A DNA stretch of 64,000 bases from Calonectria ilicicola (GCA_020809705.1 CP085825.1:4340001-4404000), one strand, 5' to 3'. Shown: positions 23,586 to 36,500, counted from the first letter of the stretch. Made by a program: numbers and translations. Notes: generated by a model not told the origin, from the sequence alone.

Positions 23586-26186
23586 TCACCAACCGTCGCC
23601 CCAGCCGTCATCGTCTTCCGCCTCTTTAGGTTTCATATCAATCTTCTTCGATGTGGGCTTGGCAGCGGGTTTTGCCAGGGGTTTCTTAGCTGTTGTAGTT
23701 TTGGATAGGCCCTTTGGCAACGGCTTGCCTCCTGCTTTCTTTGATGATTGGGCTGCCAGCCATCCAGCAAAATCAGGCTCCTCGTCTCCGAATGGAGTTG
23801 CAGATGCAGCCGCAGGCTTCTTGGTCTCTTCTTTAACCGGGGCACTAAAACCATCGTCATCAGCCATATCACCCCACGAGTCAACACCTTCATCACCATC
23901 ATCTGCCGGCCAGAAGGATTCGGCAGCAGCACTGGATGAAGATTGACGAGATGCAGACGGCGGTGGAGATTTCACAGCCTGGCGATGAAGGTTAGAAGCA
24001 GAAGATGTTGCCGGCTTCTTAGGCTCCAAGCCTGGAGATGGAGTGGGGGCGGACGAAGCGGCAGCGGGAGTGGATTGGGTTTGTATTTCGCCAGCAGCAG
24101 CTGAGAGTTTGTTGGTGAAGGATGATATGGCCCACCCGGCCCATCCGGCATTTTCTGAAGGCTGAGGAGTGCTCATTCTGGGAGCCTGGCCTTCGGCTCC
24201 CTGTGTCGGAGGAAGAACACTATCAGGCATGGACGAAGCGGCTTTCCTGATTTTCTGGAGATAGATATCCATCGTCCGGTTAGTAGCATCACGAATGAGC
24301 TTTTCCTTGTCAATCAGTAGAGGAGCAATGACAGGCAGGATTTTGCATGCGCTATCCTCCTCTGTGAAGTATTCAGCGGTAGCGCCCAGCGCCATCAGGG
24401 CTGCATTCCGTGCATGAACAAAGGGGTCTCTCAGTGATCGAGTGAATGCCGCAATGAGGACCTTTGATCGTGATGAAGTTCCCAAATTCTTTGCAATCTT
24501 TCCCAAGCAAATAGTAGTGTTTGTTCGGATTCCTGGTTGCTCATCGTTTGCCGTCCTAGCAAGCTGCTTTAGTAGATCGCCGTTGATGGTCCGATCAGAT
24601 AGTTTGTTGATGATGACCAAGACAGACTTCAGCGATTGCTCTCGGACAATTGGTGCCAAGTCTGTAAAGCCAGCAGACTATTACTATGTTAGCCGAGTCG
24701 CAGTGACATGGGTGTCATTCACCAACCATTTGCGGGAAAATTTTGTCATTGACAATCTTTTGAGGGAGGCGATCAATGATATGTTGAAGCGAGTCCAAAA
24801 GACAAACTCGGATGGCCCTATCAGGGTTCGCAAACATCCTGACGATGAACGGCGTAACCTTGGCCTCAAAATCCTCGTTGGTGAGTTTAGTAGCAATCTT
24901 GACCACGACATTGATAGCTTTTGGGCCCCCGCCACCAAACTCGGCCGATTTCATCAACTCTGGCATGATTTTCATCTTAAAGAACTCTTCGGGGAAATCG
25001 TCGCTGAGCTCGTCAAGACCGCTAGAGGGGGTTAGCAAAAAGGGATTTGTTGGTCCACAAAACAACTCACTTAAGAAATTCTTCTCGTTCCTCGGCTGAC
25101 TTGATATCGAGATTATCAATTCCCTCGGTCAGCTTGATGAGAGAGTTGTCAAAGAAGGACCCCGGTCTGTTGCCTTGGTCCAAAAAGTTTCCCACACTGA
25201 TTCTAGCCTTGGGGTTGGCGTTGCAAAGTCGCTTATAGCTTGAATGCATCGTTGGCGGGATGCTCTTGGTCTGACCAGCTTGGTCTGGCCCGTTGTAATC
25301 GCTGTTGAATACTTCGAACAGCAAAACTCCGAGATTAAACGCATCCACGGCTGTATGGGGGTTCTTTTTAATAACTTCCCAACCTCCTTTAGCCAACTCA
25401 GGAGGCGCGTACCGGCCAGCATCTGGGACAACACTGCCATATGTCTGTTGCGCATGTCAGCCAACGACTCGCTTCACTGAGGAAAGGTAGAATTACGTAA
25501 ATGATGGACTCGTCATCTTTGACGCTGCTCAAAACATCAAAGCCTCCCAGCTTCCATTCTCCACTCTCCGAAGTGTAAATCGACCCAACTTTGAGGCTAC
25601 CGTGTATGGACGAGGCCTCTTCGTTAATAAACTTGATGGTGCGCTGTGTCTTGGGTCAGCCAACCAAGTCGGCATTTAATATCTTAGAGAACATACCGCG
25701 ACACTGTGGATGCCCCATTTTATCGTTTCGGGGCTCAAGCTCTTTCGTCGCACATGCCACCTGAGAGGCACCACTCGCTCGGTCGCAATGTATATATAGG
25801 TTTCCGTCTACACATGGCACGATTAGCGCCGCCATCACCGGTGTCGGAAACCCGTAGAATGCATTTACCTCCACTGCGTCAAAGACTTTGATCACTCCGG
25901 GGTGCCGTAGGGTTCGTAGCTTCTTGAGTGCATTCTTGGCTAGGGGAAGTCGGGATCGATTCGCAGTAATGTCGAAGGAGAAAATGCTGCAGTTGGAGCC
26001 ATCTTCCTATGGTTTGGCAGTCAGTATCAGGAAGTGGGCTGGAGTGCGCAGAAAATCACCAACCCTTTTGGTTCCGTTGTACAAGGTCCATATAGACTCA
26101 TCAATGTCGACAATATCGCCGAAGCCGTAGGGGAAGGGAGGGCCTTTGGCCATGGCCGAGGCCACGGCAGACTTGAGAAAGTCCAT
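23586..26186 (-). CDS. SCY1/Cex1-like pseudokinase with HEAT repeats
   Basis: Homologue of SCYL1/yeast Cex1, linked to nuclear tRNA export and COPI trafficking. Seven exons on the - strand: 26186-26064, 26006-25869, 25807-25697, 25643-25497, 25444-25071, 25021-24727 and 24677-23586, total 759 residues. The N terminus (MDFLKSAVASAMAKGPPFPY) begins a kinase-like fold. The usual catalytic residues are absent: the HRD position reads SIHGSLKVGSIY and DFG reads LGGFDVL. HEAT-type helices follow (residues ~300-540, including NDEQPGIRTNTTICLGKIAKN). The last 200 residues are low complexity, Ala/Ser/Pro/Lys-rich, with the tryptophan-acidic end DDDGWGDGW, as in fungal Cex1/SCYL proteins. All junctions keep frame. 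The role is taken from the family. Confidence 0.9.
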
Positions 26187-27538
26187 ACTGGCGTCGCAAA
26201 GGCAAACGCCGCGGCCTTCAGTGGCAGGAAGGGGGGGAGGCTACCGCGAGGCTTGGTTGGACAATGTGGGATACGTATAGGGAGAAATCGTTATCGTATC
26301 GCAACGTGGTGGTTTCCTATCACCAAAGCTCCCCCGCGCTAGCATGGGTTACGTCGACAGGTGCATGGCATGGCCCGGCCCTTGGAAGAAGGAAAATAGC
26401 GGAGTGGCGGTGCGCTCGGCGTCGCTATTATTCCCACGCCGAATAGCGGCTACAGTGGGGCCGCTCTGCTAGGCAACGCTGAAATTCTTCAAAAGAACAG
26501 CGCGATGGGAGACCGAGTTGCTCCTTACCTTACCCCAGCACCAGCACCAGCGCTGACCAGCTGCATTTAGGCACCTGCCCGCCCTCCCATACGCGCTGCA
26601 CGTCACGCGCTCGGGCCAATCGCCTGCGGGCCAAGCTGCCAACAACCAACGGGCAGCCAACAGAGAATCACACGCATGACAGCCTCGCCATGTATCTTCT
26701 TCTTTCATCTCCGTTTTTCCCTCTGAGAAGAGCGGGTACATGCGTCGTGCTTGCAGATTCAGCGCCTCACCGACTCCCGCGCCCTACGCTCCAGGCCTAG
26801 CTCCGCCCTGTCAGCCAGCTATTCCATCACCAATATCGCCAATTGCAGCAGCCATAGCAACCATAGCGCCCTCGCGCCCAAAAAGCGCCCCTGGGCTCCC
26901 AGCCACTGGCTTGCTTGCGCGCCGTCCCTCTGGTATGTACAGTCTTCTTTTTACTCAGCAACCCACGCTTGTCGAATGATGCCTATGGTAAAAGGTCTGA
27001 CCGAACGGAACCCTTCTGGTTACACCATGTCTCGATTTGGACCGCCGCGGACATTGTTCTCCCAGAACATGCCCATCCATCTCGTCGTCGAGTTAATCTC
27101 CCGGCCTAGTTTGGCATGCCGTCAGAGTGTCTCGGGGGCGAATAAATTAGCTCTGTTTGTCGCAACATGGAGTCTTCATCCTCGCTACCTCCACAGATCT
27201 AGACCAAAGGCCGCGACAAACAGCAGACGTTTGTCTGCTTCGGCCGGGAACGAGATGGTGTAACCGATGCGGAGCCCAGCTTGACGGCCCATTTAAAACT
27301 GAAAAGATCTGACGTCGACATCGATTTCAATATTCACTCTCTCGCCACAGTTTTTTTTTTTCATCTTTGCATAACTGACTTTCAATCGGCATGATTAGTT
27401 ATTGCCGTCCCAAGCCCAATTTCAATTCCTACAACTCTCATCGCGAATCACTCGACTCCATTGAGTGAGGCATGGGAACCCCGGCCCTGAATTACTATGA
27501 CTCTTCGATAACACTTGATTTTTTGGAGTTCCATCTTC
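26187..27538. other. Divergent intergenic region
   Basis: 1.35 kb between the SCY1-like gene (-) and the 609-residue gene (+), expected to hold both promoters. Open frames at 26740-26979 and 26751-27263 on the + strand are Pro/Ala/Ser-rich and look fortuitous, though a GTATGT donor at 26935 keeps a small spliced gene possible. A run of T occurs at 27351-27361. No tRNA found. Confidence 0.5.
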
Positions 27539-29368
27539 ATGTCCGCCACGGACATGGCCCAGGAAGATGGAATCTGCGCCCAACAATGCGCAACGCCCGA
27601 TTGCGGCTCCAGAGCTCGCCTCAACTCAAGCTTTTGTGCCACGCATGAAGACCCCAGCTCTGTGCCCAGCTCCGTTAACGGGTCGCCAACTTCCAGAAAT
27701 TTGCCCAGGATGACGCACTTTACAGAGAGCCGTGTAGTAGCCAAGAGAGGTCCCAGCCGACTGCGTTTCCCACGGGCATCTCGCAACTCAATCAAATCCC
27801 AAGCGACTCCAAGCCCAAGCCCAAAAGAAGCCCCGAAAGGAATCGAAATCCTTAATCCTCCAGCCGACCCGCACCAGACGGAGCAGAAAGGGAAATCGGA
27901 ATACAGCTATGAGGTCGGGCCTATCGCACATGAAACTAATGTGCAACCCAAGAGCGCCAAGCCGGGCAGTCCCATATGGCAGGGATCCGCACCATCCGAC
28001 AATTTCTACCGCCGAAGTGCGTCTGAGGAAAACCGAAAGGTAACACAATCCGGTCTATTCCACCCAATGGCAAGCTTCTCAAGGGAGACCCCAACTCAAT
28101 CACTCTTGAGTCCAGCATATGGAAAGGAAGATCTTCCAAATGCCGCACAATCACCAAAACCCACCAGTCCCAATTTAGGTTGCACCGGTGGGCCTCGGGA
28201 TCGACATGAACCAAAGGAATGTGATGTGGTGGGTAAGGCGCAAGTATCGGTGAAATTACCACCCTCGATTTCGACACCACCCTCACCAAACCATGCCCAG
28301 AGCATCAACGCAGTAAATAAGCCCATATCAGCCTCCCACGTGGAGTCGCCATTGAGCACCTCATCGCAGGGCTCGCTGGATTCTGGTGGAGCTGCTGATA
28401 TCGAGAGCAACGTTGATGAGGAGCCACCAGCTCCAGCCGACTCAGACCAGAGGAACTCAGTATGGGTAGATCGTCATGATACCACAACAACTTTGGAAAA
28501 TTCTTTGAAGCCTGAGTATAACAACTCGCATGTTTCCCAAGCTCGTGTTGAAAACCCGGACGGATCCTTGCCTATAAGCCTAAATACTCCTACCACGACA
28601 GAAAAGCCCCAAGCTAGTCACAGTCAAGTGATTGTTGATAGCTCTCTGCGGAAAAGGAGCTCTTCGACTATGCGTTCTGTCATTACATTTTCTCGTGTCA
28701 AGAGTGAGACGCGTAGACAAAGATTGTTAGACAACTTTGATTCAGATGCATTTGACGCACTGATTTACCAGCAATCGAATTTGAAGCCTCCTAGTGGCGT
28801 CAAGATTCCAACTCGGGTGCCCAAAAAGGGAACAACATTCAACCCAGAAGACCTACTCGCTCTGCACACAAACCCAGCCATTCACGGGATGCACAGACGG
28901 TCAAAGGACTGGTATCAAAAGAAATCTAAGGAAATTGAAGAACGGGGCGGGCGAAAAGCGTGGTTTGGAAAAGTTGCTGAGAGACAGCGCTACCTGCGGT
29001 CAAGGGAGGCAGCCATCGAAAGAGAGCGCAAGGAAGCGGAGATGGCTGGACGCATTCCTCCACGTCAAGACCCACAGCCTCGGGGTCACAAACGAATCCA
29101 TGATTTTGGGGACGTTCCAGAGGAAGACCTCCCAGAAGAGGTTCGGAACAATCCAGCATGGCTGAAAGCGTGTGCTTGGCATCGTCAGACACGACTTGAA
29201 GCCCGTCACAACCCGCCGCCACTGCAACCACCTCAACCGCCTCCACCAAACCAATCCCCGGAATTGCAACGTCACATGCAGAAAGCAGCAGAAGAGGCAC
29301 GACTCTTTTATCAGGAGACTGTAAAAAAATACCAATCTTCTAACAGTATCTATGGGTGGCACCCATAG
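27539..29368 (+). CDS. Uncharacterised 609-residue protein with Cys-rich N terminus
   Basis: Single-exon gene without a recognised domain. The N terminus carries a compact Cys/His cluster, CAQQCATPDCGSRARLNSSF followed by CATHE (about residues 13-37), suggestive of a small metal site. Residues ~60-400 are disordered and rich in Ser, Pro, Thr and Asn. The C-terminal 200 residues are different: charged, probably helical, with the segment HGMHRRSKDWYQKKSKEIEE then RGGRKAWFGKVAERQRYLRS, then an acidic part (PEEDLPEEVRNNPAWLKACA) and a polyproline stretch before a final helix. ATG 27539 is the first in frame (a second is at 27554). The ordered C terminus makes a real gene likely. Function unknown. 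Confidence 0.8.
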   Translation: MSATDMAQEDGICAQQCATPDCGSRARLNSSFCATHEDPSSVPSSVNGSPTSRNLPRMTHFTESRVVAKRGPSRLRFPRASRNSIKSQATPSPSPKEAPKGIEILNPPADPHQTEQKGKSEYSYEVGPIAHETNVQPKSAKPGSPIWQGSAPSDNFYRRSASEENRKVTQSGLFHPMASFSRETPTQSLLSPAYGKEDLPNAAQSPKPTSPNLGCTGGPRDRHEPKECDVVGKAQVSVKLPPSISTPPSPNHAQSINAVNKPISASHVESPLSTSSQGSLDSGGAADIESNVDEEPPAPADSDQRNSVWVDRHDTTTTLENSLKPEYNNSHVSQARVENPDGSLPISLNTPTTTEKPQASHSQVIVDSSLRKRSSSTMRSVITFSRVKSETRRQRLLDNFDSDAFDALIYQQSNLKPPSGVKIPTRVPKKGTTFNPEDLLALHTNPAIHGMHRRSKDWYQKKSKEIEERGGRKAWFGKVAERQRYLRSREAAIERERKEAEMAGRIPPRQDPQPRGHKRIHDFGDVPEEDLPEEVRNNPAWLKACAWHRQTRLEARHNPPPLQPPQPPPPNQSPELQRHMQKAAEEARLFYQETVKKYQSSNSIYGWHP

Positions 29369-30016
29369 GCTATTTTGAGGATCGAGGCAAAGCAAGTTAA
29401 TCAGATGAGAGACCAAGGTGCTGTCTGAAGGAAAGGCATTTAAAAACATGTATTTTTCAAATGAAAATGGCGTGGCGTTTGGGGTTAAGTGCGGGCCTGT
29501 CAGCGCTTGTGCTTCGCAGAAGCGTGTTGCGTATCGATGGTGAAATGGGAGTTGCCATGTGAGGGAGTTACACAAGCGCATGCGAAAAGAGTGTATATAT
29601 AGATAGGCGAGCCAAACATGGCTACATAGGTCAACTTGGACACCAAATCGTGATTTACGCAACACCCATCTTGAACGGTTTCCTTCACAGTGTAATGCTC
29701 TCTGGCGTCCTGTTCACTTACAAAAGTGAAATTCATCAGAGTACCGTGTAAGAACGGCTTAACGGACCAACGAACGAAAATAAGAAATAGCCATGTCATC
29801 AAACAGAGCAACTTGCATTACTAACTATTTAGCACTCAGTCATTTTACCCACCCAGACGCCGCTGGTTCTATCATATACCCAAAACTTCGAGGGCGTGAA
29901 GACGCAAAGGGCCTCCTTCCCTAAAAGGGAACCGAGCCCTTGGTCTGTTCGAGTCCTCTTTTTTTTTCTTCATCTTCTTTTTACTATATATTTATCTACG
30001 CTCAAAGCCTGTGTCT
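29369..30016. other. Convergent 3' intergenic region
   Basis: About 650 bases between the ends of the uncharacterised gene (+) and aconitase (-), with a T-run at 29958-29967. No gene seen. Confidence 0.55.
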
Positions 30017-32722
30017 CTAGATGCCCTTGGAGAGCAGGTTGAGGGCGCTGCCGGCAAGGATGAAACCGGCTTGATCCTTGGTAACGGCGTGCTTGGTGGG
30101 GATGATGACTTCCTCGCCAGAAGCCTTGGTGACGCGGAGCTTGACGTCACCCTTGCCACCGTTCTTAAGCATCTCGAGGAGTCCAATGGTGGCAACCTCG
30201 TCGCCAGCGCCAATCTTGTCGTAGTCGGCCTCGTTTTCAAACGTCAGGGGCACAACACCTTGCTTCTTAAGGTTGGTCTCGTGAATACGGGCGAAGGATT
30301 TGGTAAGAACCACACGGGCACCAAGGTAGCGGGGCTGGAGAGCGGCGTGCTCACGGGCAGAGCCCTCACCATAGTTGTGTTCGGCAACGACGAGCCACTC
30401 CTGACCACGCTCCTTCCACAGGGCACCGAGGTCGGGGATGGTGTGCTTGGAGCCGTCGAGGTCGTAGGCGACGTTGACCTCGTTGGTCTCGCCGTTGATG
30501 GCAGTGTTGAGGGTGTTGGTGCTGATGTTGGGCAGGTGACCCTTATACTTGAGCCAGGGTCCGGCGGCAGAGATAGTATCGGTGGTGCATTTACCTGTAA
30601 CCTTGACGAGCACACGCAGGCCTGAGAGATCGGAGTTGGGGAAGGGATCGAAAGGCTCAAGGAATGCCAGACGCTCGGAAGTAGGCGAAATGGCAATCTC
30701 GGCGCTGGGGTCGTGGGGCTGGGACAGAACACCAAGCTCAGGGACACCGGACTCGAAGGGAGTCTCAGGACCCTCGAGACCCTGGGGAGGCGAGAACTTG
30801 AAGTCCTTTCCGTCAGGGGTCTTGATAGTATCGGTGATGGGGTTGAAGGTGGTGGAACCAGCAAAAGCCATGGCAGTGACAATCTCGGGGGAGGCGAGGA
30901 AGTTCATTGTGTCAGGGTTGCCGTCATTTCGTCCACGGAAGTTACGGTTGTATGAAGTCAGGATGGCGTTGCTAGTACCCTTGGTCACGCCGTCCTGTCG
31001 TTGCCATTGACCAATGCAGGGACCACAAGCGTTGGAGAGAACGATGCCGCCAGCCTTTTGAAAGGTCTCCAAAGTACCGTCACGCTCGAGTGTTGCTCGA
31101 ATCTGCTCACTGCCAGGGGTGATGTAAAAGTCAGCGGCGGGCTTGAGGCCAGCAGCAGCGGCATCCTTGAGCAGGCTCTCAACACGGGTCATATCCTCGT
31201 AGGAGCTGTTGGTGCAGCTTCCAATGAGACCGGCAGAGAGGCTCTCGGGCCACTTCTGGTCCTGAACAACCTCCTTGAACTTGGAGAGGGGAGTGGCGAG
31301 ATCAGGGGTGAAAGGGCCGTTGATGTGGGGTTCCAGGCTGGAAAGGTCAATGGTGATAACCTGGTCGTACTCGGCGCCCTCATCGGCCTTGAAGCGCCAT
31401 TGAGCATCGGGGTCGGATGAGTTGCTAGCAAAGTTCTCGAGAGCCGCAATGTTGTCATTGGCCTGGGACCGGCGGGTAGAGTTGAGGTATCTGGCACTGG
31501 CTTGTGTGTATGGGAAGATTGATGTCGTAGCACCAACCTCAGCTCCCATGTTGCAGATGGTTGACATGCCAGTCAAGCTCAGAGTCTTGACACCCTCGCC
31601 TAGACGTAAGATACATTAGCGATGCTAAGCTTCAAATAAATGGTGTCATAAGATGTGATGCATCCTGTAACCCCTCCAGCATGTTTGGTTGTTCCGCAAA
31701 ACAGCACGGAAAGTGTGACAATGAAAACAAAAAAGAAAACTTACCAAAGTACTCGATGATGTATCCGGTACCACCACGAACTGTGAGCTCGCCAGCCAGA
31801 CGCAGGATAACGTCCTTAGGAGATGTCCACTTGTTCAGCTCACCAATGAGCTTGACACCGAGGATCTTGGGGGCCTTGAGTTCCCAAGGAGCACCAACCA
31901 GAGCCTCGACAGCATCGGCACCACCAACACCAATGGTGATGGTGGTGAGACCACCAGCGTTAGGGCTGTGGGAATCGGTTCCCAGCATCATCAGACCAGG
32001 GAGTGCGTAATTCTCGAGAACAGTCTGGTGAATAATACCAGCACCTGGGGGCCAGAAATCCATGCCATACTTGCGACCAGCAGACTCGAGGAAGTCAAAG
32101 ACCTCCTTGTTAGTCTGGATACCGGCAGACAGATCATCTTCAGCACCCTTGGCACCAACAATCAAGTGGTCACAGTGGATGCTAGCAGGGATGGCAGGCT
32201 TCTCGAGATTGCACGACATGAACTGCAGCAGGGCCATCTGGGCCGAAGCGTCTTGCATGTTGACACGGTCGGGTTTGAGACGCAGGTTGGCCTTGCCACG
32301 AATGTTGCGGCCATTGTCGGTGTCGTTGAGCAGTGACTCTTCGACATTGTCGAGATGGCTGTAGAGGATCTTCTCGGCCAAGGTCAGGCGCTGCTTGTCA
32401 AGCACACGGCGAACATCGGTGTACTTGGTGTAAAGCTTCTCGTAGGTGAGAGGAAGCGACTTGACCGTAGAAAAGTCCCTTCGGGAGCTTCTGTTCGCGG
32501 CGAGGGAAGCAACAGATCGAATGGCACTGGGGCCAGCACGTCGTAAAAGTTGCTAACCGAGGTAATAAGAAACACTGTTAGTTTTGAAGCTGGGCTGGGT
32601 TGGGCAGGGGAGGGAGCTTGGTTGGATCCAAGGGTCTTCAATTGCAAGCTCCGGGCAATCAATGGCTTCTCACTCACCGTCATAGCGCCGCCTGAGCGAC
32701 TGGCCAGCTCCAATGAGGCCAT
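30017..32722 (-). CDS. aco1: Aconitate hydratase, mitochondrial
   Basis: Fe-S enzyme of the TCA cycle converting citrate to isocitrate through cis-aconitate in the mitochondrial matrix. Three exons on the - strand: 32722-32678, 32552-31745 and 31599-30017, about 811 residues. Exon 1 and the start of exon 2 give an Arg/Ser-rich targeting sequence (QLLRRAGPSAIRSVASLAAN). Cluster cysteines are in GLIGSCTNSSYEDM and SNACGPCIGQW. Other signatures are LMMLGTDSHSPNAGG and the swivel-domain motif HNYGEGSAREHAA. Length and order match fungal aconitases. The first intron sits within the targeting sequence. Confidence 0.96.
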
Positions 32723-33560
32723 GATGGATGGTGCACAATCACAACGACGATGTTAGTGGAATTATTTTGGTGTTGGTCACTCGGTGGGGGCGAGTTCGGG
32801 GGGAAATTTTTGGAGATTGTAAATGAAAAAGCTTGGATTGGAGTGTGCCAGTAGATCTGGGGTTGTGGGGCCTCATCGCACGCCGAACACGGCACCTCGA
32901 ACACGGCACCTTCGCGGAGGTGGATCAATCTCACTCAAGTAACTGAGCACATGTGCCGAGAACTGACTCAGGCCCCCAAAACACCATGAGACATATTGGA
33001 AAAAAAAATCCCAAGATCCCTCAAAAGGTTTCCATAAACGGCCATTCGGCCCACCTCTTTAATATGCGTGTTAATCTTTGGAAATTAATCACAGTTGGGA
33101 AACAAAGGAGCACTTTTCTTTTCACAAACAGAGTTTTACAGCTCACAGAACGCTGATATATGCCGTGCCACCTGCCTGCCCTACAACAATTCCCATTAGT
33201 TAAAACATCACTATCCATTCAAACCATTGATTTTTTAAAGCCACTCTTGCATAAATTCTTTTTTCTTCTTTGTCGACCGGTGATACAAATTCACGTCAGA
33301 TACCATAGTGTTCCATAAATCTCATATGTTGCCGTCTTTTTGTACGTCATCCCATAACTTATCTAAGTAGTCCCTTACACCAAACATTGATAAATAAATG
33401 CACCCCCTCTCCCTCTCAACCAGGTGCAATCCCATGCTTCAAAAGTCTTGGAAGCTGTCGCTTGGTCGTTGTTATTATCACAAAGGCAACACTTTTGTTG
33501 CCTAAAATCCAGGTCCTTCCATTATCCATCCTTTCATTCACATTGGCCCCGTCTCGCCAT
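32723..33560. other. Intergenic region upstream of aconitase
   Basis: 840 bases that should hold the aconitase promoter (near 32723-32950) and the 3' flank of NUP85 farther right. No additional gene is visible. Confidence 0.55.
32837..32841 (-). promoter_or_regulatory. CCAAT box upstream of aconitase
   Basis: ATTGG on the + strand reads CCAAT toward the gene, about 115 bases before the aconitase ATG. In aspergilli the CCAAT-binding complex with HapX controls iron-using genes, aconitase among them. That this pentamer is used here is an inference; the motif is short and common. Confidence 0.3.
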
Positions 33561-36500
33561 TTAAAACATGGCAACTCCATCCGCGTCCTCTAGCCATAAC
33601 GCCGCAAGGTCCTTGTTCAATCCCAACCGGAGCTTTCGGAGAACCTCTTCTCCCTTGCTTGTCGCCAACCATCCTTGTCTCCAATCCCATCCTCGCTGCG
33701 TCTTGGTACCAGGCCCCATCTTGTGCAGGTGGTTCACCAATACCGAGCTACCAGTCATCACATAACTGCTCGCACCCAACGAGTTGGTCGATTTTTCCAT
33801 CAAGTCCCAGGGTGTTGAGCCCTTCAAACCTTGGCCAGATCCCAGCACCACCTCAAAGAAGTCGGCACAAGCTGAGTACACGCGCTCTCCCACTGTTTCA
33901 ATATCCTCAATAGCTTTGAGAAGAATGTCAATCTGCTCCAGGTTAATGACGGTAGGCGCTTGGTTGATGAAAACCGTAGCCTCAGCAAGCAATGCAAGCA
34001 AGAAATCCTCGCTCACAACCGCATCTCGAGAATCATCGTAAAGGCCTCCTCGAATATTGTCATCGGAGCTGGAGATAACTGCTACCAAGGCAGCGGCGGC
34101 CTCCTTCTTGACCTTGAGGGCCTTGGCAGGAGAAATATCTTCCAATTGCACCGAGTCGCGGATCTCGTAAAATTTGCGCAATGTAGCATAACCGCTAAGC
34201 ATACGACCAAGAAGCTGGGCCGCCTCCAAATCTTGCTTAGCACGTCTCTCCAACGTCTCGGTTCGCTTTCGCAGCAAGTCTTTCAAATCTTCGTCCAGAT
34301 CCTTCTCTGCTGGGTAGGCGGTAGACTGGACCAACGAATACGACATCAAGAGGTTAAGCACCGCGCGCACACTGTCTGGGCGGTGAGACAAAGCATAGTA
34401 CCACAGAGCCTCACCATATCGGTGGGATTCTTTAGACAGTATCTCTGCAAAGGTCTGTTATAGTTAGTTTCTGTAGCTTAACAAGGGATGCGCGGTTTCT
34501 TACATCTGCTGTCTCCTCGGCATAATTGATCATACCAAGATCATTCAGTATCTTCCAGATCTTGTCCACGGTGCCACTGGAGTTCTCATCAAGAGTAGCC
34601 AAGAGGTCCCGCAGCAACTCACCGACAGTCTCTTCGGATTTCTCGGGCGAGTCCATTCGACCAAGCACCTGAATGGCCATTTCCCACCCATCACGCTCCG
34701 GGGATAGCTGCTCAATGCCCGCCAGTTCCCTAGCATACAAAACAAGAGTGGTGTCCTTGATTCCTTCCACCTCATCAGGCCCAGGTTGAGTCACACCCAG
34801 CAATGCAAGATCATCCATATCAAGACTATCGGTCGGGAAGAGGTTAGTGATTTCCGGCGCAGGAAGCCATTCGCCCAACGATGCCACCTCTGCAACGGTG
34901 CAGGCCACTGGAAGAGACCAGACTCTAAGAAATCCCAAAACAGCATTGACATTGCCTTCGAGGGCAGAAGCAATAGCAACCTCAACGGGGTTCATTGCGT
35001 TGGGATTCATGTCAGATTCGATGACCAAGTGGAAAACTGTTGCCAGTCGTTCGAAATAGTCATTGGAAGCAGTAAAGCGAGATGCTGATGCCCGGAAGCT
35101 CTGTGAGTGGGAGAGCTTAAGAGCCTTGTGACGTTGGTTTCCGTCATCCCACCATCCAAACAGACCGATGGTCGCCTCACACCAATCTTGAGCCACTTCC
35201 ATAATAGCTTCATGGTTTCCCAGGATGATGCCATAAATGGTCTGCAGGTTCTCATATATATCCCAAGGAATCTGGCTGGATGCTTTTCTCGCCATCGTCG
35301 ACATCGTATCGACCTGAGGGTATTCTTCATCCATAGAGTCCCGGAACCCCTGATCTTTACCTTCGGCAAAGAGCGTCAATCTATCCAGGGATCCTCGAGC
35401 CTGGATCCGGAACAAAGTCCAATTGCTATTCCAAATATCCCAATCGGACCTCCGACCGGGGCATTGCTCAAGGACATCGCAAGTGGCAATGGCAAACCGT
35501 TGCACGTTTTCCAACGCCTTGTCCGTATAGGCATATTCGCCACGGGGGCCACGACGGACATTTTCCCAGCCAGCGTTCCTCAGCAACTGTGAAGCGCCTT
35601 CAATATCTCCACGCAGCAAAGCACAGCGAACCGTCTGCCAGAATAGGCTATGGCATGCGGGGCTAGGCTTATATCTGTTGATCTCTCGTACCTGGTCGGG
35701 ATACAGGTTGTGGCTCGTTTGCATCCAATCGAACAAGATCTCGGGCAGTGGTGGTGTTTTTTCGTCGTCGGTATTGGTGTCGAAGCGAGTGTGATGCATT
35801 CGAAGGATGAGATGGGCGACATAGGCAGCCTTTTCGAAGGGTTCGGCCCCAGGACCAGGTCCAATCGTGGCGAAGTCTTCGCCTTCGGGTTGGGGCAGCT
35901 CGTCGACATAATCGTTCCAGAGACGGACAAGTCGATAAGTAATGTTGGCGAGAGAGTTGTCCATCTTTTCAGCATCATCCTCCGTCCCAACGCCTTCTTC
36001 ATAAAGCCTGCAAACAAGGTCTTCCGTGTTCAAGATGATCTGAGCAGGTTCAGCGATTCTAGCAGGCTCATGCTGGGTGTATAGATCCTTGGCGATTGCT
36101 GCAAATTGGAAGCCTTGCTTGCTGATGGACTTTCCAAATTGAGCAGCAGAACGCTTGAAAATATCTTCGGCTTCCCTGCGCATTCTGTTGGTGGCAGCTG
36201 GTGTGTTGAGAACCATCAGGTCAGACTCATCGCCAATAACTGGTTGCCCATAGGGCCGATCGTCGTGGCGCATGTTGAGGAACATGTCGGGTTCTTCCGA
36301 GCCTTCTCGTTCGTATTCATCATAGTATTCGTCTCCATCCGCACCTTTGTGCGCCGCCATATTCTGATCGATGATTCGTTCGAGTTCGGCGTCCATATCA
36401 TCCTCGTGATCAACCTCGTGATGAACAGACCTTCGAAAGAGACTTCCCCGATGCGGTGGTAGCTCAGGCTCCTCATATTGATCCTCCTCTTCCTCCTCAT

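Noticed and set aside
26751..27263. Open frame of 170 codons in the SCY1-like/609-residue gene gap
   Set aside because: Composition is biased to Ser, Ala, Pro and Arg, no domain is recognised, and its start has no supporting signal.
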